A DNA stretch of 63,498 nucleotides from Cytophagales bacterium (GCA_013298985.1 JAAFJS010000006.1:1-63498); one strand, 5' to 3'. Shown: positions 53,956 through 63,498, counted from the first letter of the stretch. Numbers and translations: made by a program. The notes: generated by a model not told the origin, from the sequence alone.

Positions 53956-55161
53956 ATGAATCCAAATACTTTTGCGCCAACAGCTATCTATCAAGCACAG
54001 CATCAAGAATTATCAACCATTTCATTGCCACTTTCCACCAAAATCACCGTTGTTGGCGCAGGTGCTTTTGGTGGCTGGACGGCACTTTCCCTACTTCGCC
54101 TGGGCTTTGACGTAACCCTCGTGGACGCGTGGGGGGCGGGCAATTCACGTGCCAGCTCTGGCGATGAAACGCGCGTGATTCGCTATACCTACGGCGCAAA
54201 CGAAACCTACTTCCAGATGACCCTCCGCGCCATGTCGCTTTGGCGAGAAAATGAAGTCCGTTTTGGCAAAAAACTAATGCACACCACAGGCGTATTGTGG
54301 TTTTGCTACCAAGCCCAAGAAAGTTTTATAGACGCAAGTCTGCCTTTCATGGAAAAAGAAGGGCTAAAATATGATTATTTAAGTATTTCAGAGGCAACGC
54401 AAAAATATCCACAAGTCAATTTTGCAGATTTAGACCATTTGGTTTTTGATGCAAACGGAGGTTATCTTACTGCAAGAGCAAACTGCGCGGCAGTGGCAGA
54501 GGCTTTTGTAAAGGAAGGCGGAAAATACATGATTCAAGATGCAAAAATAGAAAATCACAATATTGATAACCAATATCTTAAATCCTTAAAACTATCCAAT
54601 GGAGAAAATTTGAAGTCTGATTTTTATATTTTTGCTTGTGGAGCTTGGCTTGGGCAGATTTTTCCAGAAATCCCTGTAACTTCTTCCAAACAAGAGGTTT
54701 ATTACTTTGGAACACCTGCGGATAGTGCTTCACAATTTGAGGACTTTCCTGTGTGGATAGATGCAAACTGGAACGATTTGTACTATGGAATCCCTGCCAG
54801 CACCCAGCGAGGCTTCAAAGTCGCCTACGACCGACGCGGCGAATCCATCAATCCTACTGATTATGAAAGAATTATCAGCCAAGAAAATTTACAAAAAGCA
54901 CGAGATTTTTTGGCTTATCGCTTCCCCAACCTAAAAAACGCACCCCTTTCCGAAAGTCGCGTCTGCCAATACGAAAACTCCCCTGACGGCAACCTGATTT
55001 TTGACCAACACCCTCAAATTCAGAATGTTTGGGTGCTTGGGGGCGGCTCAGGGCATGGATATAAACTGGGTCCTGCATTGGGCGAGTTTGTAGGAAAGGT
55101 ACTCACAGGGCAAGAAAAAAATAACCCTTTGTTTTTGATGAACCGATTTTTGAGTTTATAA
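53956..55161 (+). CDS. FAD-dependent oxidoreductase (DAO/sarcosine-oxidase-like)
   Basis: ATG 53956 is chosen over the TTG at 53935, which would overlap the esterase gene. The 401-residue protein has an FAD-binding Rossmann motif TVVGAGAFGGWTAL near the N-terminus. SGDETRVIRYTYGANETYFQ is the conserved segment of the monomeric sarcosine/N-methyl-tryptophan oxidase group. The C-terminal WVLGGGSGHGYKLGPALGEF completes FAD binding. CQYENSPDGNLIFDQHP matches the conserved Cys segment to which sarcosine oxidases attach FAD covalently. It probably oxidises a secondary or N-methyl amine. It is paired with the upstream esterase. Confidence 0.85.
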   Translation: MNPNTFAPTAIYQAQHQELSTISLPLSTKITVVGAGAFGGWTALSLLRLGFDVTLVDAWGAGNSRASSGDETRVIRYTYGANETYFQMTLRAMSLWRENEVRFGKKLMHTTGVLWFCYQAQESFIDASLPFMEKEGLKYDYLSISEATQKYPQVNFADLDHLVFDANGGYLTARANCAAVAEAFVKEGGKYMIQDAKIENHNIDNQYLKSLKLSNGENLKSDFYIFACGAWLGQIFPEIPVTSSKQEVYYFGTPADSASQFEDFPVWIDANWNDLYYGIPASTQRGFKVAYDRRGESINPTDYERIISQENLQKARDFLAYRFPNLKNAPLSESRVCQYENSPDGNLIFDQHPQIQNVWVLGGGSGHGYKLGPALGEFVGKVLTGQEKNNPLFLMNRFLSL

Positions 55162-55235
55162 AAAAGCAAAACAAAAAATAATTTTTTGTAACTAATAGAC
55201 TTTTTTACCTTATTTTTCTTAGTGCTAAAATACAC

Positions 55236-55889
55236 TTAGGTAAGCAAATCTTCCTCTACCGCAATTTTTACCAGTTCTGCCGTATTGCGAACTTGGAGGC
55301 GTTTCATAATATTGGCGCGATGGTTATCAACCGTCCTGACGCTGAGGTCAAGTTTTTCGGCTACTTCTTTGCTATTCATGCCCTCAATGAGCAATCCTAT
55401 AATTTCTTTTTCCCGCTCAGACAAATTATTTTTTTTCTTTTCACTTTGTCTTTCTATTTGCCTATTGAGATTTAGGTACGCATTGATAATCAGATGAATA
55501 ATAGATGCACTAAAATAATGTCCACCCTTGCCTACTTCGCGAATTGCTTTGAGCATATCTTCTTGGGTGGAGTCTTTCAGTATATAGCCCAGCGCACCAG
55601 CTTCTAATGATTTGAGGACATATTCCTCGCTATTGTGCATAGAGAGCATGAGAGATTTGATAGAAGGATAGTCCTTTTTGACGATGCTGACCATCTCTAT
55701 CCCATTCATTTCGGGCATACTAATATCAACAAGCAGTAAATCAGGACTTAGCACCTTGATTTTTTCCAAACCATCTTTTCCATCACCTGCCTCGCCCACT
55801 ACGTCTATGTCGTCAGTATCTTCTAAGAGCAATCGAATCCCTTTACGGACTAAATGATGGTCGTCTATTAATAAAACTTTGGTTTTCAT
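55236..55889 (-). CDS. NarL/LuxR-family response regulator
   Basis: The 217-residue protein has a receiver domain with acidic pocket Asp9/Asp10, phospho-acceptor Asp55 in LLLVDISMPEMNG, and a conserved Lys in YILKDSTQEDML. A C-terminal LuxR helix-turn-helix (about 148-210) follows: LSEREKEIIGLLIEGMNSKE, then VRTVDNHRANIMKRL. It begins 4 bases after the sensor kinase gene and is its cognate regulator. Target genes are unknown. Confidence 0.93.
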   Translation of the reverse strand: MKTKVLLIDDHHLVRKGIRLLLEDTDDIDVVGEAGDGKDGLEKIKVLSPDLLLVDISMPEMNGIEMVSIVKKDYPSIKSLMLSMHNSEEYVLKSLEAGALGYILKDSTQEDMLKAIREVGKGGHYFSASIIHLIINAYLNLNRQIERQSEKKKNNLSEREKEIIGLLIEGMNSKEVAEKLDLSVRTVDNHRANIMKRLQVRNTAELVKIAVEEDLLT

Positions 55890-55893
55890 TCGA

Positions 55894-57390
55894 TTATGTT
55901 TTTTTTAATTTGTCAAAATTACCCAAGCGCATGACTACTTTTGTACCCTTGCCCACTGTCGAAAAAACTTTTAGGCGCGCATTGATAAGGTTTGCACGCT
56001 GTTTCATATTCTGTAAACCATGAGAAATATTGCTATTGTTTTTATAATTTTTGCTTTTTTCTTCTCGAATCTGAAAGCCAACTCCATTATCTACCAGTAA
56101 AAATAACAAATAATTATTCTTCTGTACTACTTTTAGCTCTATTTCAGAGGCATTTGCGTGCTTGACTGCATTGGTCAGTGCCTCCTGTGCAATACGAAAA
56201 ATGCTGATTTCCAATATTTTATCAAACCGTTTCTCATGCAGTATCGTTTGAAGGTTTATCTTAGCCTCTGTATGCTGGGCATAGCGTTCTACCAAATCTT
56301 TTAAGGCGGAGGCAAGTCCAAAATCGCCCAGCACCGTAGGCATCAGGTCATGGGAAATATTGCGAATCTCTTGGATAGTGGTGAAAACCATAGATTTAAG
56401 TTCTAAAAATGCTGTTTTTTCTTTTTCTGGCAAGCTATCTGTATTTTTCACCTTTTCCGAAAGTAATTTCATCACCGTCAGAGTCTGTCCTATACCGTCA
56501 TGTAGCTCCCTGCTTATGCGTTTGCGCTCTTCCTCCTGCCCCTGCAAGAGTGCCATTGACCTAATTTTATGCTCGTGCAACTCCTGCAAATAGCGTTGCT
56601 CAGTAGCCTGTACCAGCTCTTCTCTGGTTGCCTCTAAGAGTTGATTACTTTGTGTAAGTTGTTCATTAGTAGCATATAACTCTTGATTTATTTTTGTTTT
56701 CTTCTGCTCTGAGTCTATCAGTTGCAGCATAATCTTTTTTAAGGTATTAACCGCAGGGCGAAAAACGAAAAAACCTTCCAAAAGCAAGATAAATAAAGTA
56801 CACAAAATCAGAAAGAACTCTATTTTTTGCAATCTTTCTACCTTTGCGCGCGCTTGCGTATCATATTGGAAAACAATCATATCCATTTTGTTTAGAAACG
56901 CTAATTCATTTTCCAAAATAATAGGAATACTTGATAACATTACTTTTTCGTCTTTCTCTCCCTTTTCCAAGAAGGCTATCACTTTTTTAAGATGAGTGCT
57001 TACCAAGTAAAAATGCTTATCAATAGCTGCAAACAAATGCTTGATAGTATCACTATTGCTTATCATTATTCCTTTTTCCTTTTTTTTACCATTTTTGAGT
57101 ATTTGATGGTAATCTTCCCAATTTCCCAAGACTGTTTTCAGGTTAGCCAAGTAAAAAGAAGTATCAATAGGAATCTTTGTTTGGGTAAGTAGTAGCATAT
57201 TTTTGACCATGAGTTGGCTCTGAAAGCGTTGCCTTCCAGCATTATTAATTACCCAAGAATCGTTGAGATGGCTTTGGAGGGCAAACTGAACCAACACCTG
57301 CCCAATAATACTCAGCAAAGCCACGCCCAAAAGGGCAAATATGTATAAACGTGTAAATTGATGAGTAACCTTCAGAGGCGTATTAACCAT
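55894..57390 (-). CDS. NarX-type (HisKA_3) sensor histidine kinase with PilJ-like N-terminal domain
   Basis: The 498-residue kinase has a first helix (FALLGVALLSIIGQVLVQF) and a periplasmic helical domain starting NNAGRQRFQSQLMVKNML, the PilJ/NarX type signature. A second helix lies at about 192-210, followed by a coiled coil. HisKA_3 has RISRELHDGIGQTLTVMKLL (His297). A compact ATPase follows: EALTNAVKHANASEIE, LLVDNGVGFQI, and SHGLQNMKQRANLINARL. This module pairs with NarL-type regulators, here the gene 4 bases downstream. The ligand is not deducible. Confidence 0.93.
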   Translation of the reverse strand: MVNTPLKVTHQFTRLYIFALLGVALLSIIGQVLVQFALQSHLNDSWVINNAGRQRFQSQLMVKNMLLLTQTKIPIDTSFYLANLKTVLGNWEDYHQILKNGKKKEKGIMISNSDTIKHLFAAIDKHFYLVSTHLKKVIAFLEKGEKDEKVMLSSIPIILENELAFLNKMDMIVFQYDTQARAKVERLQKIEFFLILCTLFILLLEGFFVFRPAVNTLKKIMLQLIDSEQKKTKINQELYATNEQLTQSNQLLEATREELVQATEQRYLQELHEHKIRSMALLQGQEEERKRISRELHDGIGQTLTVMKLLSEKVKNTDSLPEKEKTAFLELKSMVFTTIQEIRNISHDLMPTVLGDFGLASALKDLVERYAQHTEAKINLQTILHEKRFDKILEISIFRIAQEALTNAVKHANASEIELKVVQKNNYLLFLLVDNGVGFQIREEKSKNYKNNSNISHGLQNMKQRANLINARLKVFSTVGKGTKVVMRLGNFDKLKKT

Positions 57391-57638
57391 ATCTATTTAA
57401 AATTTATGCGGTAAAAAAGCATAACAAGCTGATAATCAAGAATCAAAAATTCTAAACTATACGCTAAATTAAATAATGGTTGTTTATAGGAAAGGTATTA
57501 GGCTATTTTTTTGAAATTACCAGACAAGAATAGCATTTTTTTATAAAAATACATATTTTTTTGAAAAAAATGCAATATTAATTCAAAAACCAAACGATTT
57601 TTCAATTATACACAAGAAAACAATATTATCTTATTCTC

Positions 57639-59882
57639 CTACATATTTATCCAATAAGTCAATTTCAAAACAATAGCACGATTTTTTACCCTCAAAATAT
57701 CAGCAAAATAGTTGTCAGTATAAACCAAAAAGAAATCGGAAACTGGCTTGAATCTCCACTGCAAACGCGTATTGATATTGATGTTGTTGATTTGGCTATT
57801 GTACTGAAAATAAGCCGTTAAGAATAGATTTTTTGAAAAAGTAACATCAAACTTGGGTCCCATCAAATACAAATCCGTACTCAAATATGGCGCAGGAAAG
57901 AGCAAACGATTATAGGTGTAGTCCAAAGAAAAAATCATGTACGGCTGCAAGCGATAGTTAAGCGTTCCTGAGATATTGATGCGATTGCCATTAAAATACT
58001 CCCCAAAATAACCTGACGAAGTGAGATAAAAGTTTTTGCGCTGGTCAGAGGTATATTCAAAATTAAGGCTGTTGTAGGTATAGGCTGTTCCCTGTGGCAG
58101 TTTTTCGCCACCTGTATTGGTGGGGTCAAAAGGTGCAAAGAGGTAAGTATAGTTTCTTGCCCACCAAAAAGCAATTTCTCCAGTGTTTTGCAGGCGAAAA
58201 TTAAGTCCAAGCCATGAGCCTCTATCTGTATTGAGGTTGGCGTTGTTCCATGTCGCGCTGAACTCCGAATAAATATGTATCCGATTGATTAGCTTGGACT
58301 TAGGAAAAAAGTAATACACAAGAATTGGGTTTATATTTTTGAAATCTCGGCGTGGCACATAGCCCACTTGGGCATCATAGTTTTTGCCCACGATTTGGTG
58401 ATTCCACTCTACTCGTATGTGCGGCTTGCTATACACGATGCTCGCCCCATGTGCAAACTGGTCATTCCCAATTTTCTCTGTGGCGGTCATGGTTTGGTGG
58501 TAAAAAAACTTGCCGTTCCATGTATTATTGGAGGAAGCAAGGTTATAATCCAAGCCCGCCAAACGGTTGTAGCGGCTAAATCCCGTAGAATCAACGTGAT
58601 TAGGCGCAAAATTCTCTCTATTCACAAAAATACCACCAATGTTAGAGCGACTGAACACCCTGCGCTGAACCGCCGCAACGGTGTAGTTATAGCTGGGTAG
58701 TTCGATATTGGCATCTTTTGCCGCCTGCATATTCATCAGCCCCACGCGCCAGTTTTTGTCCAAACGCCCACTGAGCCTTGCCCCAAACCAAATTGGATTT
58801 TGTAAATTTTGACCTGTATTTCTATCAATCGCAATGCCTATTCTTCGCGAAAAAAATGGTCTAATACGCTGATTACCAAAGTCTGAAAACAAATCTGCAT
58901 TTTCTAAAAAGAATTGACGACGTTCAGGAAAAAAGATTTCGAAGCGGTCGAGGTTGGTAACTTGTCTATCGACTTCTACTTGCGAAAAGTCAGGATTGAC
59001 CGTTAAGTCCAGATTCAAAGAAGGCGTAATGGCTATTTTGGCATCACCTCCTATGCCGCTTGTTACTTTTTGAGGCGTTCCTGCCAAATGATTTTGAGAA
59101 ATACCGCCCGTAGCAAAGGGAATGATGACCACATTGGCACTTGGCTTTTTGAGTGGCGCGTCCCAAATCAAATCTCCTGTAAAAGCAAGCGTGTAAGGTT
59201 GAAAATTACGAGGAACGTGCGACCAAACCGACCGCTCATTGTATTTGCTGTCTATTCTATAAAAATTTGTTTTCCAAACAGTTGCGCCCTCTTTGAAGCG
59301 CAAGGTTTTGAACGGAATCGCCATCTCGACAGTCCAGCCGTCTTCGGTAATTTTGGATTCCGAGTACCATTTGTTGTCCCAAGAGAGCGAAAGGTCGGTT
59401 TGCCCTGTGCCACCATTGGAGATGAGTCCCTCGCGCTGCACCCCAAAAGGATTAGTGCCAAAGAAAAAGGCATTGGTTCTGTCTTGGAAGGGGTCAAAAA
59501 GCAAACTGATGCCATCGGCGGCAGGGCTTCGGTAATCTCTACGCAAGGAGTTAGTAATAAATCTACCCTTTATGGTGTGGTAGCATATCGCACTGAAATA
59601 AACGAAATCCTCATCATACGTAAAGCGCACCTCAGTTCTGGCGATTGCTTTGGAACTATCAAATGGAAAAAATTGGTTAAAATCTTTGGCAATTTCTGCT
59701 TCTTTCCAGTCATTTTCCTCTACCACTCCATCTACTACTATCTTGCCTGTGGCGCGTTTGATGTGGATTTGGCGTGAATTTTCGGTTTGGGCGTGGGCTA
59801 CGAAATTATTTGTAAGCAACAAATACACAAACATCATTTTCAATAACATGAAAAGATATTTTATTTTGTAAAATTTTGTCAT
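57639..59882 (-). CDS. DUF5916 outer-membrane protein with family-9-like carbohydrate-binding N-terminus
   Basis: The 747-residue exported protein has a signal peptide (LLLTNNFVAHA). A CBM9-like domain follows (about 45-235): GKIVVDGVVEENDWKEAEIA, and FRIDSKYNER-like strands. The rest matches DUF5916 (FEIFFPERRQFFLENADLFS, RPFFSRRIGI) and is composed of alternating amphipathic strands, suggesting an outer-membrane beta-barrel. The family is common in Bacteroidota and of unsettled function. The start is uncertain, with in-frame ATGs at 59882, 59849 and 59837; the signal peptide tolerates all three. Confidence 0.85.
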   Translation of the reverse strand: MTKFYKIKYLFMLLKMMFVYLLLTNNFVAHAQTENSRQIHIKRATGKIVVDGVVEENDWKEAEIAKDFNQFFPFDSSKAIARTEVRFTYDEDFVYFSAICYHTIKGRFITNSLRRDYRSPAADGISLLFDPFQDRTNAFFFGTNPFGVQREGLISNGGTGQTDLSLSWDNKWYSESKITEDGWTVEMAIPFKTLRFKEGATVWKTNFYRIDSKYNERSVWSHVPRNFQPYTLAFTGDLIWDAPLKKPSANVVIIPFATGGISQNHLAGTPQKVTSGIGGDAKIAITPSLNLDLTVNPDFSQVEVDRQVTNLDRFEIFFPERRQFFLENADLFSDFGNQRIRPFFSRRIGIAIDRNTGQNLQNPIWFGARLSGRLDKNWRVGLMNMQAAKDANIELPSYNYTVAAVQRRVFSRSNIGGIFVNRENFAPNHVDSTGFSRYNRLAGLDYNLASSNNTWNGKFFYHQTMTATEKIGNDQFAHGASIVYSKPHIRVEWNHQIVGKNYDAQVGYVPRRDFKNINPILVYYFFPKSKLINRIHIYSEFSATWNNANLNTDRGSWLGLNFRLQNTGEIAFWWARNYTYLFAPFDPTNTGGEKLPQGTAYTYNSLNFEYTSDQRKNFYLTSSGYFGEYFNGNRINISGTLNYRLQPYMIFSLDYTYNRLLFPAPYLSTDLYLMGPKFDVTFSKNLFLTAYFQYNSQINNININTRLQWRFKPVSDFFLVYTDNYFADILRVKNRAIVLKLTYWINM

Positions 59883-60072
59883 TCAATACAGTTAAAAAAT
59901 GTTGAGAAAAAAGAAGATAGGTTGAGAGGCTTTTTTAGTAAAAAAATACCAAAGAAAGAGTTTGATTTAATGTTTTGTAGCTTTTGAGTTGCAAAAGTAT
60001 GGAAAAAATGGTGAAAACAGGATTTTTGTGATTAAATTTGTGTGAAAAGCAAACCTTAAATGCACAAACTTC

Positions 60073-60624
60073 ATGGTTACGAAGGAAAAAATCATCTTGG
60101 GTATAGACCCAGGCACGAGCATCATGGGTTATGGTATCCTCAAAGTGGCTGGTGGCGAGCTGGAAGTATTACAATATGGCGTGATTCACCTCAACAAATT
60201 AGAAGACCATTATTTGCGATTAAAAAAGATTTTTGACCGCATAGTCCAGCTCATAGACGAGTATGCGCCCGACGAAATGGCATTAGAAGCACCATTTTAT
60301 GGCAAAAATGTCCAATCCATGCTTAAGCTGGGCAGGGCGCAAGGCGTAGCAATGGCAGCAGCACTCTCGCGACAGATTCCGATAAGCGAATACGCACCTA
60401 AGAAAATAAAGCAATCCGTAACAGGCAACGGCAATGCCTCCAAAGAGCAGGTCGCCAGTATGCTTGTTGCACAGCTCAAAATCAAGGAAGTACCTGAAAT
60501 ACTGGACGCAACTGACGCGCTTTCTGTGGCACTTTGCCACCACTTTCAGCAGCGATTTGGCAGTACCAGCCAAGCCAAAAGCTGGAAGGCTTTTATTACA
60601 GATAATCCAGAGAGGGTAAAATAA
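60073..60624 (+). CDS. ruvC: Crossover junction endodeoxyribonuclease RuvC
   Basis: The 183-residue Holliday-junction resolvase has catalytic Asp12 in [14 protein letters not shown] and Glu72 in [13 protein letters not shown]. The C-terminal acidic pair Asp145/Asp148 lies in [32 protein letters not shown] and [20 protein letters not shown] are the DNA-binding regions. Length and spacing are standard. No ruvA or ruvB is nearby. It likely has its own promoter in the 190-base gap upstream. Confidence 0.95.
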   Translation: MVTKEKIILGIDPGTSIMGYGILKVAGGELEVLQYGVIHLNKLEDHYLRLKKIFDRIVQLIDEYAPDEMALEAPFYGKNVQSMLKLGRAQGVAMAAALSRQIPISEYAPKKIKQSVTGNGNASKEQVASMLVAQLKIKEVPEILDATDALSVALCHHFQQRFGSTSQAKSWKAFITDNPERVK

Positions 60625-60772
60625 ACTTGTTTCCTATCAAAGTCATTATCAATTATTTCAAGGATTTTTTTATAATTAAAAAAAAGCAATGGCACAATCT
60701 GAAAATATTTCTTACTTTTGAAATTCTTAAATCAACCTTTGTATTCTATTTTTTTACATTAAATTTTCCATC

Positions 60773-61519
60773 ATGGCAAAGGAAATTATTTCCACTGACA
60801 AAATTTCTAAGATTTATAGAATGGGTAGCGAGGTCATTGAGGCGTTGAAATCCATCACCATTAGCATCAATAAGGGTGAATATGTTGCATTTATGGGACC
60901 TTCGGGGTCGGGCAAATCTACTTTGATGAATATTGTAGGTTGCTTGGACACGCCCACGGACGGCTCGTATGTGCTGAACGGCAAAGACGTAAGTAATATG
61001 ACAGAGAACGAGTTAGCCGAAATCCGCAATAAGGAAATTGGTTTTGTATTCCAAACTTTTAACCTTCTGCCGCGTTCGTCGTCTTTGGAAAATGTAGCCT
61101 TGCCGCTTATTTACGCGGGAATTAGCAAGTATGAAAGGGAGGAAATAGCCATGCAAACCCTTGTGAATGTGGGGCTTGGAGATAGAGCAAAGCATAAACC
61201 CAATGAGCTTTCAGGTGGTCAGCGACAGCGTGTCGCTATTGCAAGGGCATTGGTAAATAACCCAAGTATCATTTTGGCAGACGAACCTACGGGAAATTTG
61301 GATACGAAAACTTCTTACGAAATCATGGATTTGTTTGACCAACTGCACCGCAAAGGCAATACAATTATTATGGTTACGCACGAGGACGACATCGCCCACT
61401 ACGCGCACCGCATTGTGCGCTTGCGCGATGGGCTGGTAGAAACTGACCTCAAAAATGAGAATATTACGAATCCCCAACTGCAAAAAGCACAGTTGGAAAA
61501 AACAAAAGCCTCTTACTAA
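60773..61519 (+). CDS. ABC transporter ATP-binding protein (LolD/MacB/FtsE type)
   Basis: The 248-residue ATPase has Walker [10 protein letters not shown] (about 43-51), the Q-loop in [12 protein letters not shown], and signature [15 protein letters not shown]. Walker B is [12 protein letters not shown] and the H-loop [32 protein letters not shown] is typical of the MacB/LolD group, which powers lipoprotein release, macrolide efflux or divisome-linked permeases. The partner permease is not in the window, so the role stays open. It ends only 12 bases from the convergent pckA gene with no terminator between. Confidence 0.9.
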   Translation: MAKEIISTDKISKIYRMGSEVIEALKSITISINKGEYVAFMGPSGSGKSTLMNIVGCLDTPTDGSYVLNGKDVSNMTENELAEIRNKEIGFVFQTFNLLPRSSSLENVALPLIYAGISKYEREEIAMQTLVNVGLGDRAKHKPNELSGGQRQRVAIARALVNNPSIILADEPTGNLDTKTSYEIMDLFDQLHRKGNTIIMVTHEDDIAHYAHRIVRLRDGLVETDLKNENITNPQLQKAQLEKTKASY

Positions 61520-61531
61520 GGTCTAATCTAC

Positions 61532-63148
61532 TTATTCATACCGTTTTTTATCTCTGCTGCTGGCACGACCAATGTCTGCCAAGACCGAAGGCGCACCTGC
61601 CATGATTTCGTCATTGGCAAATGATTTGAAATCGTCAAAATTTTCGAGAAATAAGCCCGCCAAGTGGTTTGCTTGTTCATCGTATTCATTTTTGTTTGCC
61701 CAGGTATCTCTTGGATTGAGTAAGTCTGCGGGGACATTTGGGCAGGACTGAGGGACAAGTACACCAAAAAATGGGTGAGCCTCAAATGCCACCTTTGCCA
61801 ACTCGCCGTTGAGTGCTGCCGTAATCATTGCTCGTGTCCAGCCCAGCTTCATGCGCTTGCCTGTACCGTATTTGCCTCCTGTCCAGCCTGTATTGATGAG
61901 CCAAACATCTACTTGGTGTTGTTTCATTCTTTTTCCCAGCATTTCGGCGTATTGGGTGGGGTGCAAGGGCATGAAAGGCGCACCAAAACAAGCAGAAAAT
62001 GTAGGTACAGGCTCTTTGACTCCTACTTCTGTCCCTGCAACCTTGGCGGTATAGCCCGAAATAAAGTGAAACATTGCCTGCCCTGCCGTTAGCTTAGAGA
62101 TGGGCGGAAGTATGCCAAATGAATCGCAAGTGAGAAAAAAAATATTTTTGGGAAGCCCGCCCACAGAAGGTTGCGCTATTTTGTCGATGTGGTAAATTGG
62201 GTAAGATACGCGAGTATTGTCTGTAACGGAGTTGTCTGCGTAGTCAATGGTGCGTGTTCCTGCGAAGTAGCGCGTGTTTTCCACGATAGCCCCAAAGCGG
62301 ATAGAACGAAAAATATCAGGCTCATTTTCCTTGCTCAGGTTGATAGCCTTTGCATAGCAGCCTCCTTCAAAATTAAAAACGCCCTTTTCAGTCCAGCCAT
62401 GTTCGTCATCTCCTATCAAATAGCGATTGGGGTCAGCAGAAAGCGTAGTTTTGCCCGTACCAGACAAGCCAAAAAAGATAGCAGTATCATTTTGCTCACC
62501 CATATTTGCGCTACAGTGCATCGGGAAAACATCATGCTGTGTGGGTAATAAGAAATTTAAAGCACTAAAAACACTTTTTTTGGTTTCGCCAGTATAGCTC
62601 GTTCCGCCAATAATGACTAATTTTTGGGTGAAATTCAGTATCACAAAATTAGGATTACCAGTGCCATCTGCGGAGGGATTTGCCTGAAAATCAGGAAGGA
62701 CAAAAATGGTAAAATCTTCATGAAAATTGGCAATTTTTTCCTTGCTGGGGCGCAAAAACATATTGTAGGCAAATAAATTATGGTATGCTTGCGTTCCTAT
62801 CACCTTGATATTGAATCTATAAGCCTCGTCTGCGCCTGCATAAGCGTCGCGCACGTACAAGGTTTTTCCTTCTGCAAATTTGAGCATTTTCTCCAGCAAC
62901 AGGTCAAATTTTTCGGGTGAAAATGCCTGGTTTACACTTCCCCACCATACTTTTTCTGCGGTCATCGCGTCTTGGACGATGTACCTATCCTTGGGTGCGC
63001 GCCCTGTGAACTTGCCCGTATCGCAGGCAAAAGCCCCTGTATCAGTGAGTGTGCCTTCCCCATTTTTTAAGGCGTGTTCCACCAGCTCGGCAGGGGAAAG
63101 GTTATAAAACACCTGCCCCGCCCTGATTTTATCAAGTAAATGATTCAT
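61532..63148 (-). CDS. pckA: Phosphoenolpyruvate carboxykinase (ATP)
   Basis: The 538-residue enzyme converts oxaloacetate and ATP to phosphoenolpyruvate for gluconeogenesis. Landmarks are GAFACDTGKFTGRAPKDRYI (substrate binding) and the kinase-1a P-loop FGLSGTGKTTLS. LIGDDEHGWTEKGVFNFEGG contains the metal-binding Asp and His. TGWTGGKYGTGKRMKLGWTR is the nucleotide clamp. All active-site motifs are intact and the length is normal. It is the rightmost gene. Confidence 0.96.
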   Translation of the reverse strand: MNHLLDKIRAGQVFYNLSPAELVEHALKNGEGTLTDTGAFACDTGKFTGRAPKDRYIVQDAMTAEKVWWGSVNQAFSPEKFDLLLEKMLKFAEGKTLYVRDAYAGADEAYRFNIKVIGTQAYHNLFAYNMFLRPSKEKIANFHEDFTIFVLPDFQANPSADGTGNPNFVILNFTQKLVIIGGTSYTGETKKSVFSALNFLLPTQHDVFPMHCSANMGEQNDTAIFFGLSGTGKTTLSADPNRYLIGDDEHGWTEKGVFNFEGGCYAKAINLSKENEPDIFRSIRFGAIVENTRYFAGTRTIDYADNSVTDNTRVSYPIYHIDKIAQPSVGGLPKNIFFLTCDSFGILPPISKLTAGQAMFHFISGYTAKVAGTEVGVKEPVPTFSACFGAPFMPLHPTQYAEMLGKRMKQHQVDVWLINTGWTGGKYGTGKRMKLGWTRAMITAALNGELAKVAFEAHPFFGVLVPQSCPNVPADLLNPRDTWANKNEYDEQANHLAGLFLENFDDFKSFANDEIMAGAPSVLADIGRASSRDKKRYE

Positions 63149-63211
63149 ATCTATTGTTGTGATTGGTTATGGTTCAATGAAAAATAAGATTTTTATCTGA
63201 TTTTTCACAAG

Positions 63212-63219
63212 CAAAGCTA
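63212..63219 (-). promoter_or_regulatory. Putative -7 element for pckA
   Basis: The minus strand reads TAGCTTTG, an exact TAnnTTTG match, about 65 bases upstream of the pckA ATG. Confidence 0.5.
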
Positions 63220-63370
63220 AGAAAATTTCTCAAAAAAGGAAAGCAGATTTTGGTAGGATTTGATATTTCTGAAAAAATTTGTGGAAAAACTATTCCAATT
63301 TTTAACACTTAATTTTCTCGTTTCAAGATATTTGAGAGGGAAATAATAGAAATTTTTGAACGTTTTAAGA

Positions 63371-63425
63371 AACACCAATACATCATTGCCTTCACCAAAA
63401 TAATGATGTATTGGTGTTTTTTTTA
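63371..63425. terminator. Strong hairpin with T-tract upstream of pckA
   Basis: AACACCAATACATCATT (63371-63387) and AATGATGTATTGGTGTT (63402-63418) form a perfect 17-bp stem with a 14-base loop, followed on the plus strand by TTTTTTTTAT. No plus-strand gene precedes it. Another TAnnTTTG element on the minus strand (63485-63492) would send a transcript leftwards through it towards pckA. It could be the terminator of a gene beyond the right edge, a leader attenuator for pckA, or the end of an unseen plus-strand transcript. Confidence 0.65.
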
Positions 63426-63484
63426 TAAAAAAGCCTTTCCTCAAACCGTCTTTTTTTTCTGAAAAGCGGTAATGATTAGCAATA

Positions 63485-63492
63485 CAAAGATA
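63485..63492 (-). promoter_or_regulatory. Putative -7 element near the right edge
   Basis: The minus strand reads TATCTTTG, an exact TAnnTTTG match, pointing left into the gene-free 330 bases ahead of pckA. It could drive a long pckA leader or a small RNA ending at the 63371-63418 hairpin. Confidence 0.35.
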
Positions 63493-63498
63493 GAGATA

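Noticed and set aside
63217-63444. 75-codon minus-strand frame upstream of pckA
   Set aside because: It starts with TTG, reads through the strong hairpin, and has low-complexity Phe/Lys/Asn content.

Overview
The window reads as chromosomal DNA of a gliding or surface-associated member of the Bacteroidota, most likely a Cytophagales-type bacterium. The evidence is an orphan GldN, a 3.8-kilo-residue surface protein with a type IX secretion (T9SS) C-terminal sorting domain, a DUF5916 outer-membrane protein, many lipoproteins, AT-rich intergenic DNA, and repeated matches to the Bacteroidota -7 promoter element TAnnTTTG. No rRNA, tRNA or CRISPR array was recognised. Taxonomy is inferred from gene content only.

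Layout. 1-5.2 kb is an accessory island. It holds the 5' part of an IS66-type transposase running off the left edge, then a translationally coupled hen1-pnkp RNA-repair operon. The operon lies between two copies of an exact 30-bp direct repeat, and the copy next to hen1 joins the end of an ECF sigma-factor gene that has lost its region 4. 5.3-10.4 kb holds a TPR protein with a histidine-kinase-like tail, an MFS sugar transporter and a papain-family lipoprotein protease. 10.4-12.3 kb is a nest of insertion-sequence remains: a full ISL3-like element abutting the 3' end of a broken IS630-like transposase. 12.3-21.1 kb holds a histidine-phosphatase lipoprotein, a glycosyltransferase-methyltransferase fusion, a cyclic-nucleotide-domain protein coupled to an RNA m5C methyltransferase, and a large NtrY-like sensor kinase. 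21.3-31.3 kb is mostly core metabolism and signalling: gldN, a lipoprotein RidA, cdd, a three-gene operon (seven-helix membrane protein, hybrid kinase, Ppx/GppA), pdxJ and lpd.

31.4-42.8 kb is a single 11.4-kb gene for a T9SS-secreted repeat protein. 43.2-50.1 kb holds dacB, a membrane-protein/Uma2/secreted-protein operon and a TolC-family protein. 50.1-53.2 kb contains two non-coding tracts rich in inverted repeats, on either side of a gene fusing an FG-GAP/VCBS propeller to a xylose-isomerase-like TIM barrel. 53.2-63.2 kb holds an esterase/FAD-oxidoreductase pair, a NarL/NarX-type two-component system, a DUF5916 protein, ruvC, a MacB/LolD-type ABC ATPase and pckA.

The strongest candidate for a defence- or repair-related system is the repeat-bounded Hen1/Pnkp cassette. 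The families are known; the boundary structure and the broken sigma gene beside it are what merit a second look. Other unusual items are the kinase lacking an ATPase domain, two domain fusions, the uncharacterised membrane protein coupled to a hybrid kinase and Ppx, a possible 22-residue Cys-rich peptide, and a 16-bp GC-rich insertion inside an IS630 catalytic motif.
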